Source of the DNA: Kitasatospora phosalacinea
GTDB taxonomy: Bacteria; Actinomycetota; Actinomycetes; Streptomycetales; Streptomycetaceae
Assembly: GCF_030268885.1 (NCBI RefSeq)
Contig: NZ_BSSA01000002.1
Coordinates: 124,001 to 188,000 of the forward strand
Length of the DNA stretch: 64,000 nt
Direction of reading: 5' to 3'
The position numbers and the translations under genes were made by a program. Below, piece after piece: positions 1 through 7,474 of the stretch. The notes beneath the pieces are model-generated. The model saw only the letters and a program-made list of their open reading frames with translations, had not been told where the DNA came from and searched no databases. Each line of letters opens with the position of its first letter. The stretch's first letter is position 1.

Positions 1-1
1 C

Positions 2-634
2 ACCGAACTCGTCGACCCGACCACCGAGACCGTGTCATGGAGGAGCCTCGCGACCTTGTGGGGCAACACCACCTGGCCCAGCGACAGCGCCGCGTACACA
101 CCGTTGCGCTTCCCCGGCCAGTACTTCGACCCGGAGACGCGGCTCCACTACAACCTGCACCGGTACTACGACCCGGAGACCGCCCGCTACACGTCCCCGG
201 ACCCGCTCGGCCTCGCTCCCGCACCGAATTCGGACACCTACGTCCACAACCCGCACACCTGGTCCGACCCGCTCGGCCTCTCCCCGCACCCGCCGCGACC
301 GCCCATGCGGTGGGATCCCAAGAACATCGACGCAAAGTACGACAAGCACGTCCTGGGACAGGGGAAGCGTCCCGGGGAGAAGGCCGACATGCCCGAGTAC
401 AAGGACCGGGACAAGAACGACGACGGCTTCGGCCGGTACGAGCAGGACGCGGAGGACTTGATGAACCGTCCCTTGGGCCCTGACATCAGAGAGGCGGTTC
501 GCGCGAGCGACGGCGCCGTCCTCCGCCTGCACACGCCCACGGGCCGCCTCGTGTTCGGCCAGAACGGTAAGATCACCAACTTCTTCCGGCCGGACGACGC
601 GCTCGAGTACATGGAGAAGGAGAGCAACAGATAG
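2..634 (+). CDS. Rhs-family polymorphic toxin, C-terminal part (5' end outside window)
   Basis: The frame is open from base 2 and enters from upstream, so only the last ~210 residues are here. They show the end of the Rhs core: a tyrosine-rich stretch (RFPGQYFDPET, LHYNLHRYYDPETARYTSPDPLGL) and a second DPLGL motif, the usual boundary between the Rhs shell and a variable C-terminal toxin. The ~115 residues after it (from about base 290) form a charged domain ending in LRLHTPTGRLVFGQNGKITNFF. Such a short basic domain with paired strands near the end would suit a BECR/EndoU-like RNase fold, but that is only a guess. Rhs proteins release this tip into competitor cells. The stop TAG overlaps the GTG of the next gene by one base, the usual arrangement for an immunity gene. 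Confidence 0.85.
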   Translation, partial: TELVDPTTETVSWRSLATLWGNTTWPSDSAAYTPLRFPGQYFDPETRLHYNLHRYYDPETARYTSPDPLGLAPAPNSDTYVHNPHTWSDPLGLSPHPPRPPMRWDPKNIDAKYDKHVLGQGKRPGEKADMPEYKDRDKNDDGFGRYEQDAEDLMNRPLGPDIREAVRASDGAVLRLHTPTGRLVFGQNGKITNFFRPDDALEYMEKESNR

Positions 635-1263
635 TGGGATCGGATTTCGATCGGGAGTTCTCACTCGCCTTCGCCGAACAGGGGTGGCGCACCGAGACCT
701 CCCCTCGGGAGGCCCTGAACCAGTGGCAGCGGTTCGCCGCCGACTGCACGGCCGGGTTCCCCTGGGACCTTGAGGACTACCTCAACGACCTGTCGCTGCG
801 GACCGTCCTCTCGAAGGTCCTGCCGGAACTGACCGGCCCGGAAGCCGACGGTGTCCGCGACGCCGTCGAGCGGGCCGACGTGGATGTCCGGCAGGTGCTG
901 ACCCAGGAGTCGTTCCTGTCCTTCCCGAACGACCAGTGGTGGCTGCGGAACAGTCCGTCGTACGCCGCCCGGCATTTCTGCGAGGAGTTCGAGTCCGCAT
1001 ACGGTGTACGGATCCGTGCGCGGTCACGCTTCGACGACGACGTGGCCGCGTTCTCCCTGCTGGTCGCCGACGGGTTCGAGCCCGCCGACGCCTGCCTGCG
1101 CTTCCGGAGCTCCGGCCGCTACGCCACCACCGCGAACGGGCTGTTCCTGCGTGCCGCCAGGGAGGCCCTCGGCCTTGACCGGAGAGCCGCCAGGACAGTC
1201 TGGTCATGGCTCACCGGCGAGATCACGGACGACGAGTTCCGGGCGTCCCTCCGCGCGGCGTGA
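634..1263 (+). CDS. Putative immunity protein for the Rhs toxin
   Basis: 209 residues, acidic, with no signal peptide or membrane segment. I do not recognise the family. The GTG start overlaps the toxin stop (TAGTG), so translation is probably coupled. That position, directly after a variable Rhs tip, is the main evidence for an immunity role, in which the protein would bind and block the toxin in the cytoplasm. The sequence is rich in aromatic and acidic residues (WDLEDYL, FEEFESAYG written loosely as patches near residues 45 and 115), which suits binding to a basic nuclease domain. Alternative: an unrelated cytoplasmic protein. Confidence 0.6.
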   Translation: MGSDFDREFSLAFAEQGWRTETSPREALNQWQRFAADCTAGFPWDLEDYLNDLSLRTVLSKVLPELTGPEADGVRDAVERADVDVRQVLTQESFLSFPNDQWWLRNSPSYAARHFCEEFESAYGVRIRARSRFDDDVAAFSLLVADGFEPADACLRFRSSGRYATTANGLFLRAAREALGLDRRAARTVWSWLTGEITDDEFRASLRAA

Positions 1264-1474
1264 CGATCCTCCCGCCAGAGCCGGCGGCGGGACTGCCTGG
1301 GGAACCCGCTGGACGTGTCCGGTCAAGTGCCCGCCCGACAGCGTCAAGGAAGGGCATCTGACCACCGAGGCCCTGCGAGGAAAGGTCGGGGCGGGTGAGC
1401 GGAGCAGAGGGGGACGGGTCGGCCGGAGACGGCACCGTGGCTGCGCCTGGGAGGGCGGGGGCCGCCCCGCGACG

Positions 1475-1480
1475 TAGGGT
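1475..1480 (+). promoter_or_regulatory. Leaderless -10 box of LLM fragment 1
   Basis: TAGGGT lies seven bases before the ATG at 1488, with no room for a ribosome binding site, so the transcript would begin at or next to the start codon. The equivalent boxes are at 3781-3786 (TAGGGT, gap 7) and 4778-4783 (TAGTGT, gap 6). Confidence 0.6.
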
Positions 1481-1487
1481 CGCCCAT

Positions 1488-1733
1488 ATGCGACTGAGTA
1501 CGGTGATCCTCCCCGTCCACCGGTGGAGCGAGGGGCAGAAGGTGTGGCGGCGGGCCGAGGAACTCGGCTTCCACGCCGCGTACCCGTACGACCACCTGAG
1601 CTGGCGGAGCTTCCGGGACGAGCCCTGGTTCGGGTCGGTGCCGACGCTGACGGCGGCGGCGTGCGCGACCGAGCGGATCAGTCCGGGGACGCTGGTGACC
1701 TCGGTCGAGCCTCGTTCACCCATCACGATCTGA
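1488..1733 (+). pseudogene. Truncated 5' fragment of LLM-class oxidoreductase gene (copy 1)
   Basis: The frame codes for 81 residues. The first 72 are nearly identical to the start of the intact oxidoreductase at 4790 (differences include P for T in AYPYDH and SP for RL in ERISPG). After LVTS the sequence switches to an unrelated tail (VEPRSPITI) and stops. The barrel core and flavin site are missing, so a working enzyme is not possible. The promoter is intact, so the fragment may still be transcribed. A VapC-like gene ends 35 bases downstream on the opposite strand. Confidence 0.85.
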
Positions 1734-1768
1734 CCTGCGAAGACGCGGCAGGTCGTCGAGTGGGGTGC

Positions 1769-2161
1769 TCAGATCGGCTCGACCGCCACCCGTGGGTGGC
1801 AGAGTCGGCGGAGGTCGTCGGTGTCGCTCGTGACCACGGTGACGTCGCCGCGTTCAAGGTGGGCCGTGGCCGCGAGCATCGCGTCGATGGCGTACTTGTG
1901 GCCGTGCAACCCTTCGGTCGCAAGGAGCTTGCTCGCGGCGCGTGCGATCTCCTCCGTGACGGGGCGCACCTTGGCCAGGGAGACGGCGTGGTCGAACGCG
2001 GCTTGCGGCACTTTCGGATCACGGGCCTCCACCAGGGTCGCCGCACTGGTGACGACCAGGAGGTCGAGGGTGCGGGCGACGTCCAGCCAGACCGTCATGT
2101 CACGGTGGCGCCGGGAGAGCTTGGAGAGCGCTTCGCTGTCGAGGACGAGCGTTCCGCTCAC
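1769..2161 (-). CDS. PIN-domain toxin, VapC-like (unit 1)
   Basis: 130 residues with the features of a VapC-type PIN ribonuclease: an N-terminal VLDSEAL strand carrying the first acidic residue, a central Glu (TLVEARD), and a C-terminal GLHGHKYAIDA...VTSDTDDLRRLC block with the remaining acidic metal ligands. VapC toxins cut specific RNAs with Mg2+ and are held inactive by a partner antitoxin. The GTG start overlaps the antitoxin stop by four bases (GTGA), so the pair is one transcript. It is clearly homologous to the PIN protein at 4082-4483 (shared GLHGHKYAIDA and TSD.DD), although the two antitoxins differ, suggesting two related modules acquired at one site. Confidence 0.85.
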   Translation of the reverse strand: MSGTLVLDSEALSKLSRRHRDMTVWLDVARTLDLLVVTSAATLVEARDPKVPQAAFDHAVSLAKVRPVTEEIARAASKLLATEGLHGHKYAIDAMLAATAHLERGDVTVVTSDTDDLRRLCHPRVAVEPI

Positions 2162-2439
2162 GCCGCGTCCGCCGGAGCCGAGCTGCCGCGCCGGGCGGCG
2201 TGGTGGGTGCGGATGCGTTCCACTCTGGCCGCCACTTCGGCCGGATCAACAGGGCCGTGCTCCGCTTCAGCGGTGGCGATGTACTCGTCGATGGCTTCGC
2301 GCTGGAGCTGACGCTGCACGGCCTCCTCGATGTACGAGGAGACCCCCTGCTTCCCGGCGCGCGCGCGGATCGCCTCCAGCGTCTCGGCGCGCAGGGAGAC
2401 GCTGGTGACCCGGGTCTTGCCGGCGCGGGGAGCATCCAT
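2158..2439 (-). CDS. Antitoxin, VapB-like, partner of the PIN toxin (unit 1)
   Basis: 93 residues from the ATG at 2439; a GTG seven codons upstream is possible. The N-terminal part (KTRVTSVSLRAETLEAIRA) looks like a ribbon-helix-helix DNA-binding domain. It is followed by a helical, acidic C-terminal part that would wrap the PIN toxin. I chose ATG 2439 because TACAAT ends six bases before it on the coding strand, as expected of a leaderless promoter, and the upstream GTG would overlap that box. It should both neutralise the toxin and repress its own operon through the small palindrome over the -10 region. Confidence 0.8.
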   Translation of the reverse strand: MDAPRAGKTRVTSVSLRAETLEAIRARAGKQGVSSYIEEAVQRQLQREAIDEYIATAEAEHGPVDPAEVAARVERIRTHHAARRGSSAPADAA

Positions 2440-2445
2440 GGGAAA

Positions 2446-2456
2446 ATTGTAGTACA
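2446..2456 (-). promoter_or_regulatory. Promoter/operator of antitoxin-toxin unit 1
   Basis: On the minus strand TACAAT (2451-2446) lies six bases from the antitoxin ATG. It overlaps the nine-base palindrome TGTAGTACA (2448-2456), a reasonable site for autorepression by the antitoxin-toxin complex. Confidence 0.5.
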
Positions 2457-2531
2457 CCACTTGTGAATCGTGCGGCGACGCTCCGCATTCCGGAGACCCG
2501 GGCGATCCCGACGGCAGTGCACCGCCCGGTA

Positions 2532-3710
2532 CTACCGCCGACCGGCGGCGAGTTCGGCGAGGCGATCGCCGATCACGGAGACACCGGGGCGGGGCTCGTT
2601 CTCGTAGTACCAGGGCTTGCGCCGACGCAGCAGTTCCTCACCGTGCTCGGCCCAGCTGAATCCGGGTTGCCGCAGCAGTTTCCGGAAGACCGTGTCGACG
2701 GTCCCCGGGTGGGCGGCGGCGAGGCGGCGGATCGGCAGTGGTGTGATCGAGTCCTCGCGCAGGTAGGTGCGCAGCAGGTCCTGGTGCTTCCGGCGGCCCG
2801 TCAGGTTCGGGTCGGCGAACAGGTCTCGCAGCATCCCGTAGTCGGCGTAGAAGTTGAGCCCGTCGATCTCGTCGTAGATGATGCCGACGGTGTCCGCGTC
2901 CGCGAGGTCGGGCGGCAGTTCGAAGGACGGGAAGTCCGGATCGGGCAGCCGCTTTCCCCGTGCGCGGCCGGGGTGCGCAGCAGCGGTGGTCTCCTGCCGG
3001 TGCCGGTAGTAGGCGTTCAGCAGTTCCTCGGCGTCGCCCGGGGAGAGGACGAGTTCGCCGGCGCCGCAGAACTCGACGAAGGCGGTCCGGTCCTCCCGCA
3101 TCTGCTGCCAGCCCTGTTCGATCTTCTCGGGGTTGCGGAAGACCAGTTCGGGCCGACTGACTGCCAGGTGGAGCGCGGCCTGGGCGATTTCGGCGGCGCC
3201 GGCCCCGAGGTAGTGCTCCATGGCGCCCGAGACCAGCCAGGCCCCGTCGGCCGGGACGAGGGGCACCAGGCAGGTGAGGAGGAACCCTCCCTCGGACACG
3301 CCGCGGAACGCGGCCTGCCCGACGTTCGAGTACGTGCGGTACTCCAGGTCGTCGACCAGGTTCAGCAGGACGACGGCGTCGCCGTCCTTGCGCCGCACCT
3401 CGAAGATCCCTTCGACCGGCTCGCGCCAGCCGAGCAACAGCTCCCGGTCAGCCTCGGTCAGGTCCCGCCGTCCGGCGACGAACCGGTCCACCACGGTCGC
3501 ACCGTCCGGTAGGCGGTACCGCAGGAGGAAGTGGTCGATGATCCGGATCGCCTCGGTCTCGTCCAACTTCAGCTCCGGGCCGGCGGCCTCCAGCAGCAGC
3601 GGCGTCAGCCACCGGTCGAAGCGCGCGCTCTGCCCGAAGGCAACCAACTCACCCTTCAACTCGGCACTGCGGTCGATCAGGTTGGCAAACACGCGCGCGT
3701 CCGAGTCCAC
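2532..3710 (-). CDS. Conserved hypothetical protein, 392 aa, in the LLM/VapBC island
   Basis: I do not recognise this protein. It is acidic and apparently cytoplasmic, with no signal peptide or membrane helix. The N-terminal part (about residues 1-110) is rich in acidic helices, the middle has a hydrophobic patch (GFLLTCLVPLVPADGAWLV), and the C-terminal part is rich in Arg and aromatic residues. The GTG start at 3710 is preceded by TAACGT at a gap of six bases, so it too looks leaderless. It lies between the first VapBC pair and the second LLM fragment and so belongs to insertion unit 1; unit 2 has no equivalent. Nothing in the sequence ties it to the toxin-antitoxin function. Confidence 0.7.
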   Translation of the reverse strand: MDSDARVFANLIDRSAELKGELVAFGQSARFDRWLTPLLLEAAGPELKLDETEAIRIIDHFLLRYRLPDGATVVDRFVAGRRDLTEADRELLLGWREPVEGIFEVRRKDGDAVVLLNLVDDLEYRTYSNVGQAAFRGVSEGGFLLTCLVPLVPADGAWLVSGAMEHYLGAGAAEIAQAALHLAVSRPELVFRNPEKIEQGWQQMREDRTAFVEFCGAGELVLSPGDAEELLNAYYRHRQETTAAAHPGRARGKRLPDPDFPSFELPPDLADADTVGIIYDEIDGLNFYADYGMLRDLFADPNLTGRRKHQDLLRTYLREDSITPLPIRRLAAAHPGTVDTVFRKLLRQPGFSWAEHGEELLRRRKPWYYENEPRPGVSVIGDRLAELAAGRR

Positions 3711-3778
3711 GGCACCACGTTAGCGATCGCCCTGGCGCCTTCGCTCCGCGTTGCCCGGTCCTCACCCGTAGCGGCTCG

Positions 3779-4055
3779 CGTAGGGTCGGGGCCATGCGAC
3801 TGAGTACGGTGATCCTCCCCGTCCACCGGTGGAGCGAGGGGCAGAAGGTGTGGCGGCGGGCCGAGGAACTCGGCTTCCACACGGCTTACACGTACGACCA
3901 CCTGAGCTGGCGGAGCTTCCGGGACGAGCCCTGGTTCGGGTCGGTGCCGACGCTGACGGCGGCGGCGTGCGCGACGGAGCGGATCAGGCTCGGCACGCTG
4001 GTGACCTCGGTCAAGCCTCGTTCACCCATCACGCACTGACCTGCGGGAACGCGGC
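3779..4055 (+). repeat. Direct repeat copy 2: LLM gene 5' end plus 46-base junction
   Basis: Second copy of the repeat described at 1472-1749. The gene-derived part ends at 4009 (codon 72) and the shared junction runs 4010-4055. Upstream of about 3779 the sequence bears no relation to that before copies 1 and 3. Confidence 0.9.
3794..4039 (+). pseudogene. Truncated 5' fragment of LLM-class oxidoreductase gene (copy 2)
   Basis: 81 codons. The first 72 match the intact gene except for isolated changes (for example T for A in HTAYTYDH). The tail after LVTS is VKPRSPITH, nearly the same as in copy 1. It has its own leaderless TAGGGT box at 3781-3786. As in copy 1, a PIN toxin gene on the minus strand follows (ending at 4082). 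It cannot encode an active enzyme. Confidence 0.85.
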
Positions 4056-4081
4056 CGTGAACGCCCTGACCTGCTGTCGGC

Positions 4082-4483
4082 TCACATCGCGATGAGCTGG
4101 ATCCGGTCACCGCAGAGCTTGGCCATGTCGTCGACGTCCGAGGTCAACATGGCCACCGGACCTGGCTGGCGGAGCGCCATCTCGGCGACGGTGGCGTCGA
4201 TGGCGTACTTGTGACCGTGCAGACCCGCCTGCTTGAGAAGCGCCGCGGAGGCTCTGGCCGCGTGCTCGGTCACGGGCTCGATCCTGACCTGCGAGAGCAC
4301 CCAGTTCAGGCGAGCGGTGTTCGCCCTGGCGTGCGAGATCTCCACGATGGTGTTGGCGCCAATGACCAGGCCGGCCCCCATCGAGTGGAAAGCCTTGATC
4401 ATCGCGAGCACGCCCCGGTCCTGCGAGATCCAGGCGGACATTCCCTGGGAGTCCAGCACGACGGTCTCGATCCGCACGCTCAC
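4082..4483 (-). CDS. PIN-domain toxin, VapC-like (unit 2)
   Basis: 133 residues. PIN-fold features: an N-terminal acidic strand (ETVVLDSQG), a central Glu (NTIVEISHA) and a C-terminal GLHGHKYAIDATVAEMAL...MLTSDVDDMAKLC block with the last metal-binding Asp residues. It is homologous to the toxin at 1769-2161 but clearly diverged, so the two modules are not a recent duplication of each other. The GTG start overlaps the antitoxin stop (GTGA). The predicted role is an antitoxin-controlled RNA-cleaving toxin. Confidence 0.85.
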   Translation of the reverse strand: MSVRIETVVLDSQGMSAWISQDRGVLAMIKAFHSMGAGLVIGANTIVEISHARANTARLNWVLSQVRIEPVTEHAARASAALLKQAGLHGHKYAIDATVAEMALRQPGPVAMLTSDVDDMAKLCGDRIQLIAM

Positions 4484-4728
4484 GCGGCAGCCGCTCCGCT
4501 GCCCGGCTCGGACGAACCGAAGATCCTTGCGTGCGCGGCAGCAAGCTCCTCTTCCGTGAACGCGCCGTGCTCCTCCTCGTACTGACGGAGTTCCTCCGCG
4601 AGCAGTTGGTGCCTGATCTGCCGGGCCACCGCTTCCGCGACGTAGCCGGAGACGTTGTCGGTGAGCTTCTTCAGCTCGGCCACCTGCTCAGTGGGCAGGG
4701 TGACCGTGATGCGCGTGGTAGCCGCCAT
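4480..4728 (-). CDS. Antitoxin, VapB-like, partner of the PIN toxin (unit 2)
   Basis: 82 residues from the ATG at 4728. The first ~45 residues (TTRITVTLPTEQVAELKKL, then VSGYVAEAVARQI) read as a ribbon-helix-helix domain; the rest is acidic and helical (YEEEHGAFTEEEL), suited to binding the toxin. Longer upstream frames exist, but this ATG is fixed by TATGCT six bases before it and by the operator palindrome just upstream. It shares little with the unit 1 antitoxin beyond the fold, so cross-neutralisation is unlikely. Confidence 0.8.
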   Translation of the reverse strand: MAATTRITVTLPTEQVAELKKLTDNVSGYVAEAVARQIRHQLLAEELRQYEEEHGAFTEEELAAAHARIFGSSEPGSGAAAA

Positions 4729-4734
4729 GAAGCA

Positions 4735-4752
4735 AGCATACCGCCGGTATGC
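4735..4752 (-). promoter_or_regulatory. Promoter and palindromic operator of antitoxin-toxin unit 2
   Basis: GCATACCGCCGGTATGC (4736-4752) has 7-base arms around a 3-base centre. On the minus strand it contains the -10 box TATGCT, six bases from the antitoxin ATG. An operator over the -10 box is the usual layout for conditional autorepression of a toxin-antitoxin operon. Confidence 0.65.
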
Positions 4753-4775
4753 ACGTTCCGGCTGGTCTTCGGCGG

Positions 4776-5005
4776 CATAGTGTCGGGCCATGCGACTGAG
4801 TACGGTGATCCTCCCCATCCACCGGTGGAGCGAGGGGCAGAAGGTGTGGCGGCGGGCCGAGGAACTCGGCTTCCACGCCGCGTACACGTACGACCACCTG
4901 AGCTGGCGGAGCTTCCGGGACGAGCCCTGGTTCGGGTCGGTGCCGACGCTGACGGCGGCGGCGTGCGCGACGGAGCGGATCAGGCTCGGCACGCTGGTGA
5001 CCTCG
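4776..5005 (+). repeat. Direct repeat copy 3: 5' end of the intact LLM gene
   Basis: Same unit as 1472-1703 and 3779-4009, but continuous with the rest of the gene. The truncated copies leave the shared sequence exactly after the codon ending at 5005. Confidence 0.9.
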
Positions 5006-5677
5006 CCCAACTTCCGGCATCCGGTGACGCTGGCGAAGGAGCTGATCACGCTGGACGACGTCTCGGGCGGGCGGTTGACGCTGGGGATCGGGGCGGGCGG
5101 GGTCGGGTTCGACGCGACGGCGCTGGGGCAGGAGGCGTGGTCGGCGAAGGAGCGGGCGGCGCGGTTCGGGGAGTTCGTGGGGCTGCTGGACGCGCTGCTG
5201 CGCAACGACGCGGTGACCCGGGAGGGGCAGTACTACTCGGCGGTGGAGGCGCGGAACGTCCCCGGGTGCGTGCAGGCGCCGCGGGTGCCGTTCTACGTGG
5301 CGGCGACCGGTCCGCGCGGGCTGAAGCTGGCGGCCGAGCACGGGCAGGGCTGGGTGACGTACGGGGACCCGCGCGGTCCGGCGGACGTGCCGGTCGAGCA
5401 GGCGCCGGAGGTGATCGCCCGGCAGGTCGAGAAGCTGGCGGCGGCCTGCGAGGCGGCCGGGCGGGACGTCGGCGAGTTGGAGAAGGTGCTGCTGCAGGGG
5501 TCGACGGCGGAGAAGCCGCTGCAGTCGGTGGACGCGTTCGTGGACTGGGCCGGCCGGTACCGGGAGTTGGGGATCACCGAGCTGGTGATCCACTGGCCGG
5601 TGCCCGGATCGATCTTCGAGAACGACCTCGGCGTCTTCGAACGGATCGCCACCGAGGGCCTGGCGCAACTGGGCTGA
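4790..5677 (+). CDS. LLM-class flavin-dependent oxidoreductase (intact)
   Basis: 295 residues, full length for the luciferase-like monooxygenase family, whose members are TIM-barrel flavin or F420 enzymes. Family features are the N-terminal barrel strand with the HLSWRSFRDEPWFG loop, the LVTSPNFRHPVTLAKELITLDDVSGGRL block, and GIGAGGVGFDATALG, a typical cofactor-phosphate region. The substrate cannot be told from sequence; F420 use is common in actinomycetes but unproven here. Transcription is probably leaderless from TAGTGT at 4778-4783. The first 72 codons and the promoter are also present as two upstream fragments, so the present 5' end may have been supplied by an inserted element rather than being the ancestral one. 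Confidence 0.9.
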   Translation: MRLSTVILPIHRWSEGQKVWRRAEELGFHAAYTYDHLSWRSFRDEPWFGSVPTLTAAACATERIRLGTLVTSPNFRHPVTLAKELITLDDVSGGRLTLGIGAGGVGFDATALGQEAWSAKERAARFGEFVGLLDALLRNDAVTREGQYYSAVEARNVPGCVQAPRVPFYVAATGPRGLKLAAEHGQGWVTYGDPRGPADVPVEQAPEVIARQVEKLAAACEAAGRDVGELEKVLLQGSTAEKPLQSVDAFVDWAGRYRELGITELVIHWPVPGSIFENDLGVFERIATEGLAQLG

Positions 5678-5692
5678 GCCGGGGCGGGCCGG

Positions 5693-6166
5693 TCAGCGGC
5701 GGCGCCGGACCCGCTGGAGGAGCGAGCCGAGCGGGTCGGCGCAGCCGTAGTACAGCCGCTGCCCCAGGCCCTGCACCCCGGACACGCACCGGCGCCACCG
5801 GAACCACGGGGGCAGCTCGGCCCACGGGACGAAGGTGAGGACGTCGAGGACGGCGTCCTGCGCCTCGTGGTGTGGGCCGAGTTCGCGCAGCCGGGCGTAG
5901 ATGCCCGGGGAGAGGCGGCCGAAGACCCGGGTCATGTCCCCGGCGGCGACGCAGCCGAGTTGGCGGGTGTAGAGGTCGGGCGCGTGCAGGGCGCGCTCGA
6001 CCCGGGGGGCGACCAGGGCGAGGTCGGGGCAGCGGAGGACCATCCGGATCACGGCGGTGCCGGCCAGCCGGTCGCCCCGGTCGAGGGAGGCGTCGACTTC
6101 GGCGGGGGTGCGGACGGCGTCCAGTCGCCGGTCGAGTTCGGCCGCGGTCGCGTCGTGGTCGGTCAC
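5693..6166 (-). CDS. Hypothetical helical-repeat protein, 157 aa
   Basis: I do not recognise a named family. The protein is mostly helical with short Leu/Ala/Arg repeats (VAPRVERAL, YTRQLGCVAAGDM, IYARLREL) like a small HEAT-like solenoid, and a Trp- and Arg-rich C-terminus. There is no signal peptide. The GTG start at 6166 has AGAGGAA eight bases upstream. It converges on the oxidoreductase gene, ending 15 bases from its stop, and is divergent from the secreted protein that follows. Confidence 0.65.
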   Translation of the reverse strand: MTDHDATAAELDRRLDAVRTPAEVDASLDRGDRLAGTAVIRMVLRCPDLALVAPRVERALHAPDLYTRQLGCVAAGDMTRVFGRLSPGIYARLRELGPHHEAQDAVLDVLTFVPWAELPPWFRWRRCVSGVQGLGQRLYYGCADPLGSLLQRVRRRR

Positions 6167-6330
6167 GGGTGCTTCCTCTCGGGGCGGGCCGTCAGGAGAA
6201 CGGTAGGACGGGAGAGGGGCGCGGTCGGATCGTTCATCCGCGTTCTCCCGGCGTCCACGGCGGTGCCTCCGGGTGTTGGCCGGTCGCTGGCACGCTCACG
6301 GCCACATCCAGCCGTCCCGCAGGGAGCACC

Positions 6331-7398
6331 ATGCGATTCCGAGTCCCGTCCGCCGTGCCGCTGCTGGCGGTCGGCGCGGCCCTGGTCAGCGTCGCCACCA
6401 CCGCGCCGGCCGCGTTCGCCGCGCCCGGCGCGCCGGGTGAGCGGCCGTCGTTCTGCGGCCACGACAACCGCAGCACGCCGTTCGCCCCGTACCTGTGCGC
6501 CCGGCCGGGCCAGTTGCTGGACGTGCGGATCGGCGACGTGCACCCGACCCAGCCGTCGCTGGGCTACGACGAGGTGTACTACAAGCTCGGCCGCTACACG
6601 CTGGGCAAGGACGCGATCAACAAGAAGTTCAGCGACTGGTGCGAGGCCGACGGCCGGGTCGAGGCGGTCGCGGTGCAGCCGGGCGCACGCCTGGACGACC
6701 CGTCCTCGTTCACCTGCGCGCTGCCGGTGGGCGGCGAGACCGCGGACAGCACCGCCGCGATGAAGACCGTGGTGATCGGCCCGGGCGGCGAGCCGTTCCT
6801 GACGGACGGCCACCACACCCTGACCTCGTTCTACGAGACCCCGGACGGCGGCGCGGACCTGCACGTGCGGCTGCGGGTGCTGGCCAACCTGAGCACGCTG
6901 ACCCGGAAGGACTTCTGGGCGCAGATGCAGGCGAACAAGTGGGTGTACCTGAGCGACCCCGCGGGCCGCCCCGTCGAGGTCAACCGGCTGCCGAGCTCGG
7001 TCGGGCTGGCGAACTTCCAGGACGACGCGTACCGCAGCCTGCTCTACTTCGGCCGCGACATCGGCTACACCCAGGACTCGGTGCCGTTCCAGGAGTTCTA
7101 CTGGGGCAGCTGGATCCGCGACCGCTCCGGCGTCGACCTGTCCGGCTGGGACCGGAACGACCTGACCAGCTACCTGGCCGCGGTCGAGGCCACCACCCGG
7201 GCGATGACCGCACTGCCGAGGACCGCCCCGGTCGACAGCGGCTTCACCGCCGGCGACCTGGACGCGCTGGACCGGTGGAACGCCGGGAAGGCCGCCGACA
7301 AGGGCGAGTTCGGCAAGCTGAGCAAGCCGTACGCGGACGCCAAGCCGGGCAAGCTGGCGTACGCGCTGGAGTACAAGCGGGTCAACGGCCTGGGCTGA
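6331..7398 (+). CDS. Secreted ParB/Srx-like protein
   Basis: 355 residues. A Sec-type signal peptide covers about residues 1-30 (basic start, hydrophobic core, TTAPAAFAAPG cleavage region). The mature part has the ParB/sulfiredoxin N-terminal motif pattern: DVRIGDVHPTQPSLGYDEVYYKLGRY (written here as the region at about residues 65-90), then a GGEPFLTDGHHTL segment near residue 150 in which a Gly-rich turn precedes His residues. Proteins of this putative ParB-like nuclease family occur as exported actinobacterial proteins of unknown substrate. The ATG at 6331 follows AGGGAG at good spacing. A strong hairpin follows the stop, so it is probably a single-gene transcript. Confidence 0.75.
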   Translation: MRFRVPSAVPLLAVGAALVSVATTAPAAFAAPGAPGERPSFCGHDNRSTPFAPYLCARPGQLLDVRIGDVHPTQPSLGYDEVYYKLGRYTLGKDAINKKFSDWCEADGRVEAVAVQPGARLDDPSSFTCALPVGGETADSTAAMKTVVIGPGGEPFLTDGHHTLTSFYETPDGGADLHVRLRVLANLSTLTRKDFWAQMQANKWVYLSDPAGRPVEVNRLPSSVGLANFQDDAYRSLLYFGRDIGYTQDSVPFQEFYWGSWIRDRSGVDLSGWDRNDLTSYLAAVEATTRAMTALPRTAPVDSGFTAGDLDALDRWNAGKAADKGEFGKLSKPYADAKPGKLAYALEYKRVNGLG

Positions 7399-7408
7399 CC
7401 GGCCGCTC

Positions 7409-7451
7409 GAACGCCCCGCCGGTGCGCGGTTCCGGCACCGGCGGGGCGTTC
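7409..7451. terminator. Strong hairpin between convergent genes
   Basis: 17-base perfect arms (7409-7425 and 7435-7451) around a 9-base loop, with no U-tract. It lies between convergent genes and can serve both. Confidence 0.75.
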
Positions 7452-7474
7452 GCCCGCGCACGGGCGGCGCGCTC

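Larger units (their letters stand above)
1472..1749 (+). repeat. Direct repeat copy 1: LLM gene 5' end plus 46-base junction
   Basis: Bases 1472-1703 match 3779-4009 and 4776-5005 almost base for base. The match starts just upstream of a TAGGGT -10 box and ends after codon 72 of the reading frame. Bases 1704-1749 match 4010-4055 (the same 46-base junction with a few substitutions) but are absent from the intact gene. Copies 1 and 2 therefore share an insertion point and one element end. Confidence 0.9.

Noticed and set aside
1488..1733. Fragment as a functional 81-residue protein
   Set aside because: It lacks the barrel and flavin site; the tail is unrelated junction sequence.
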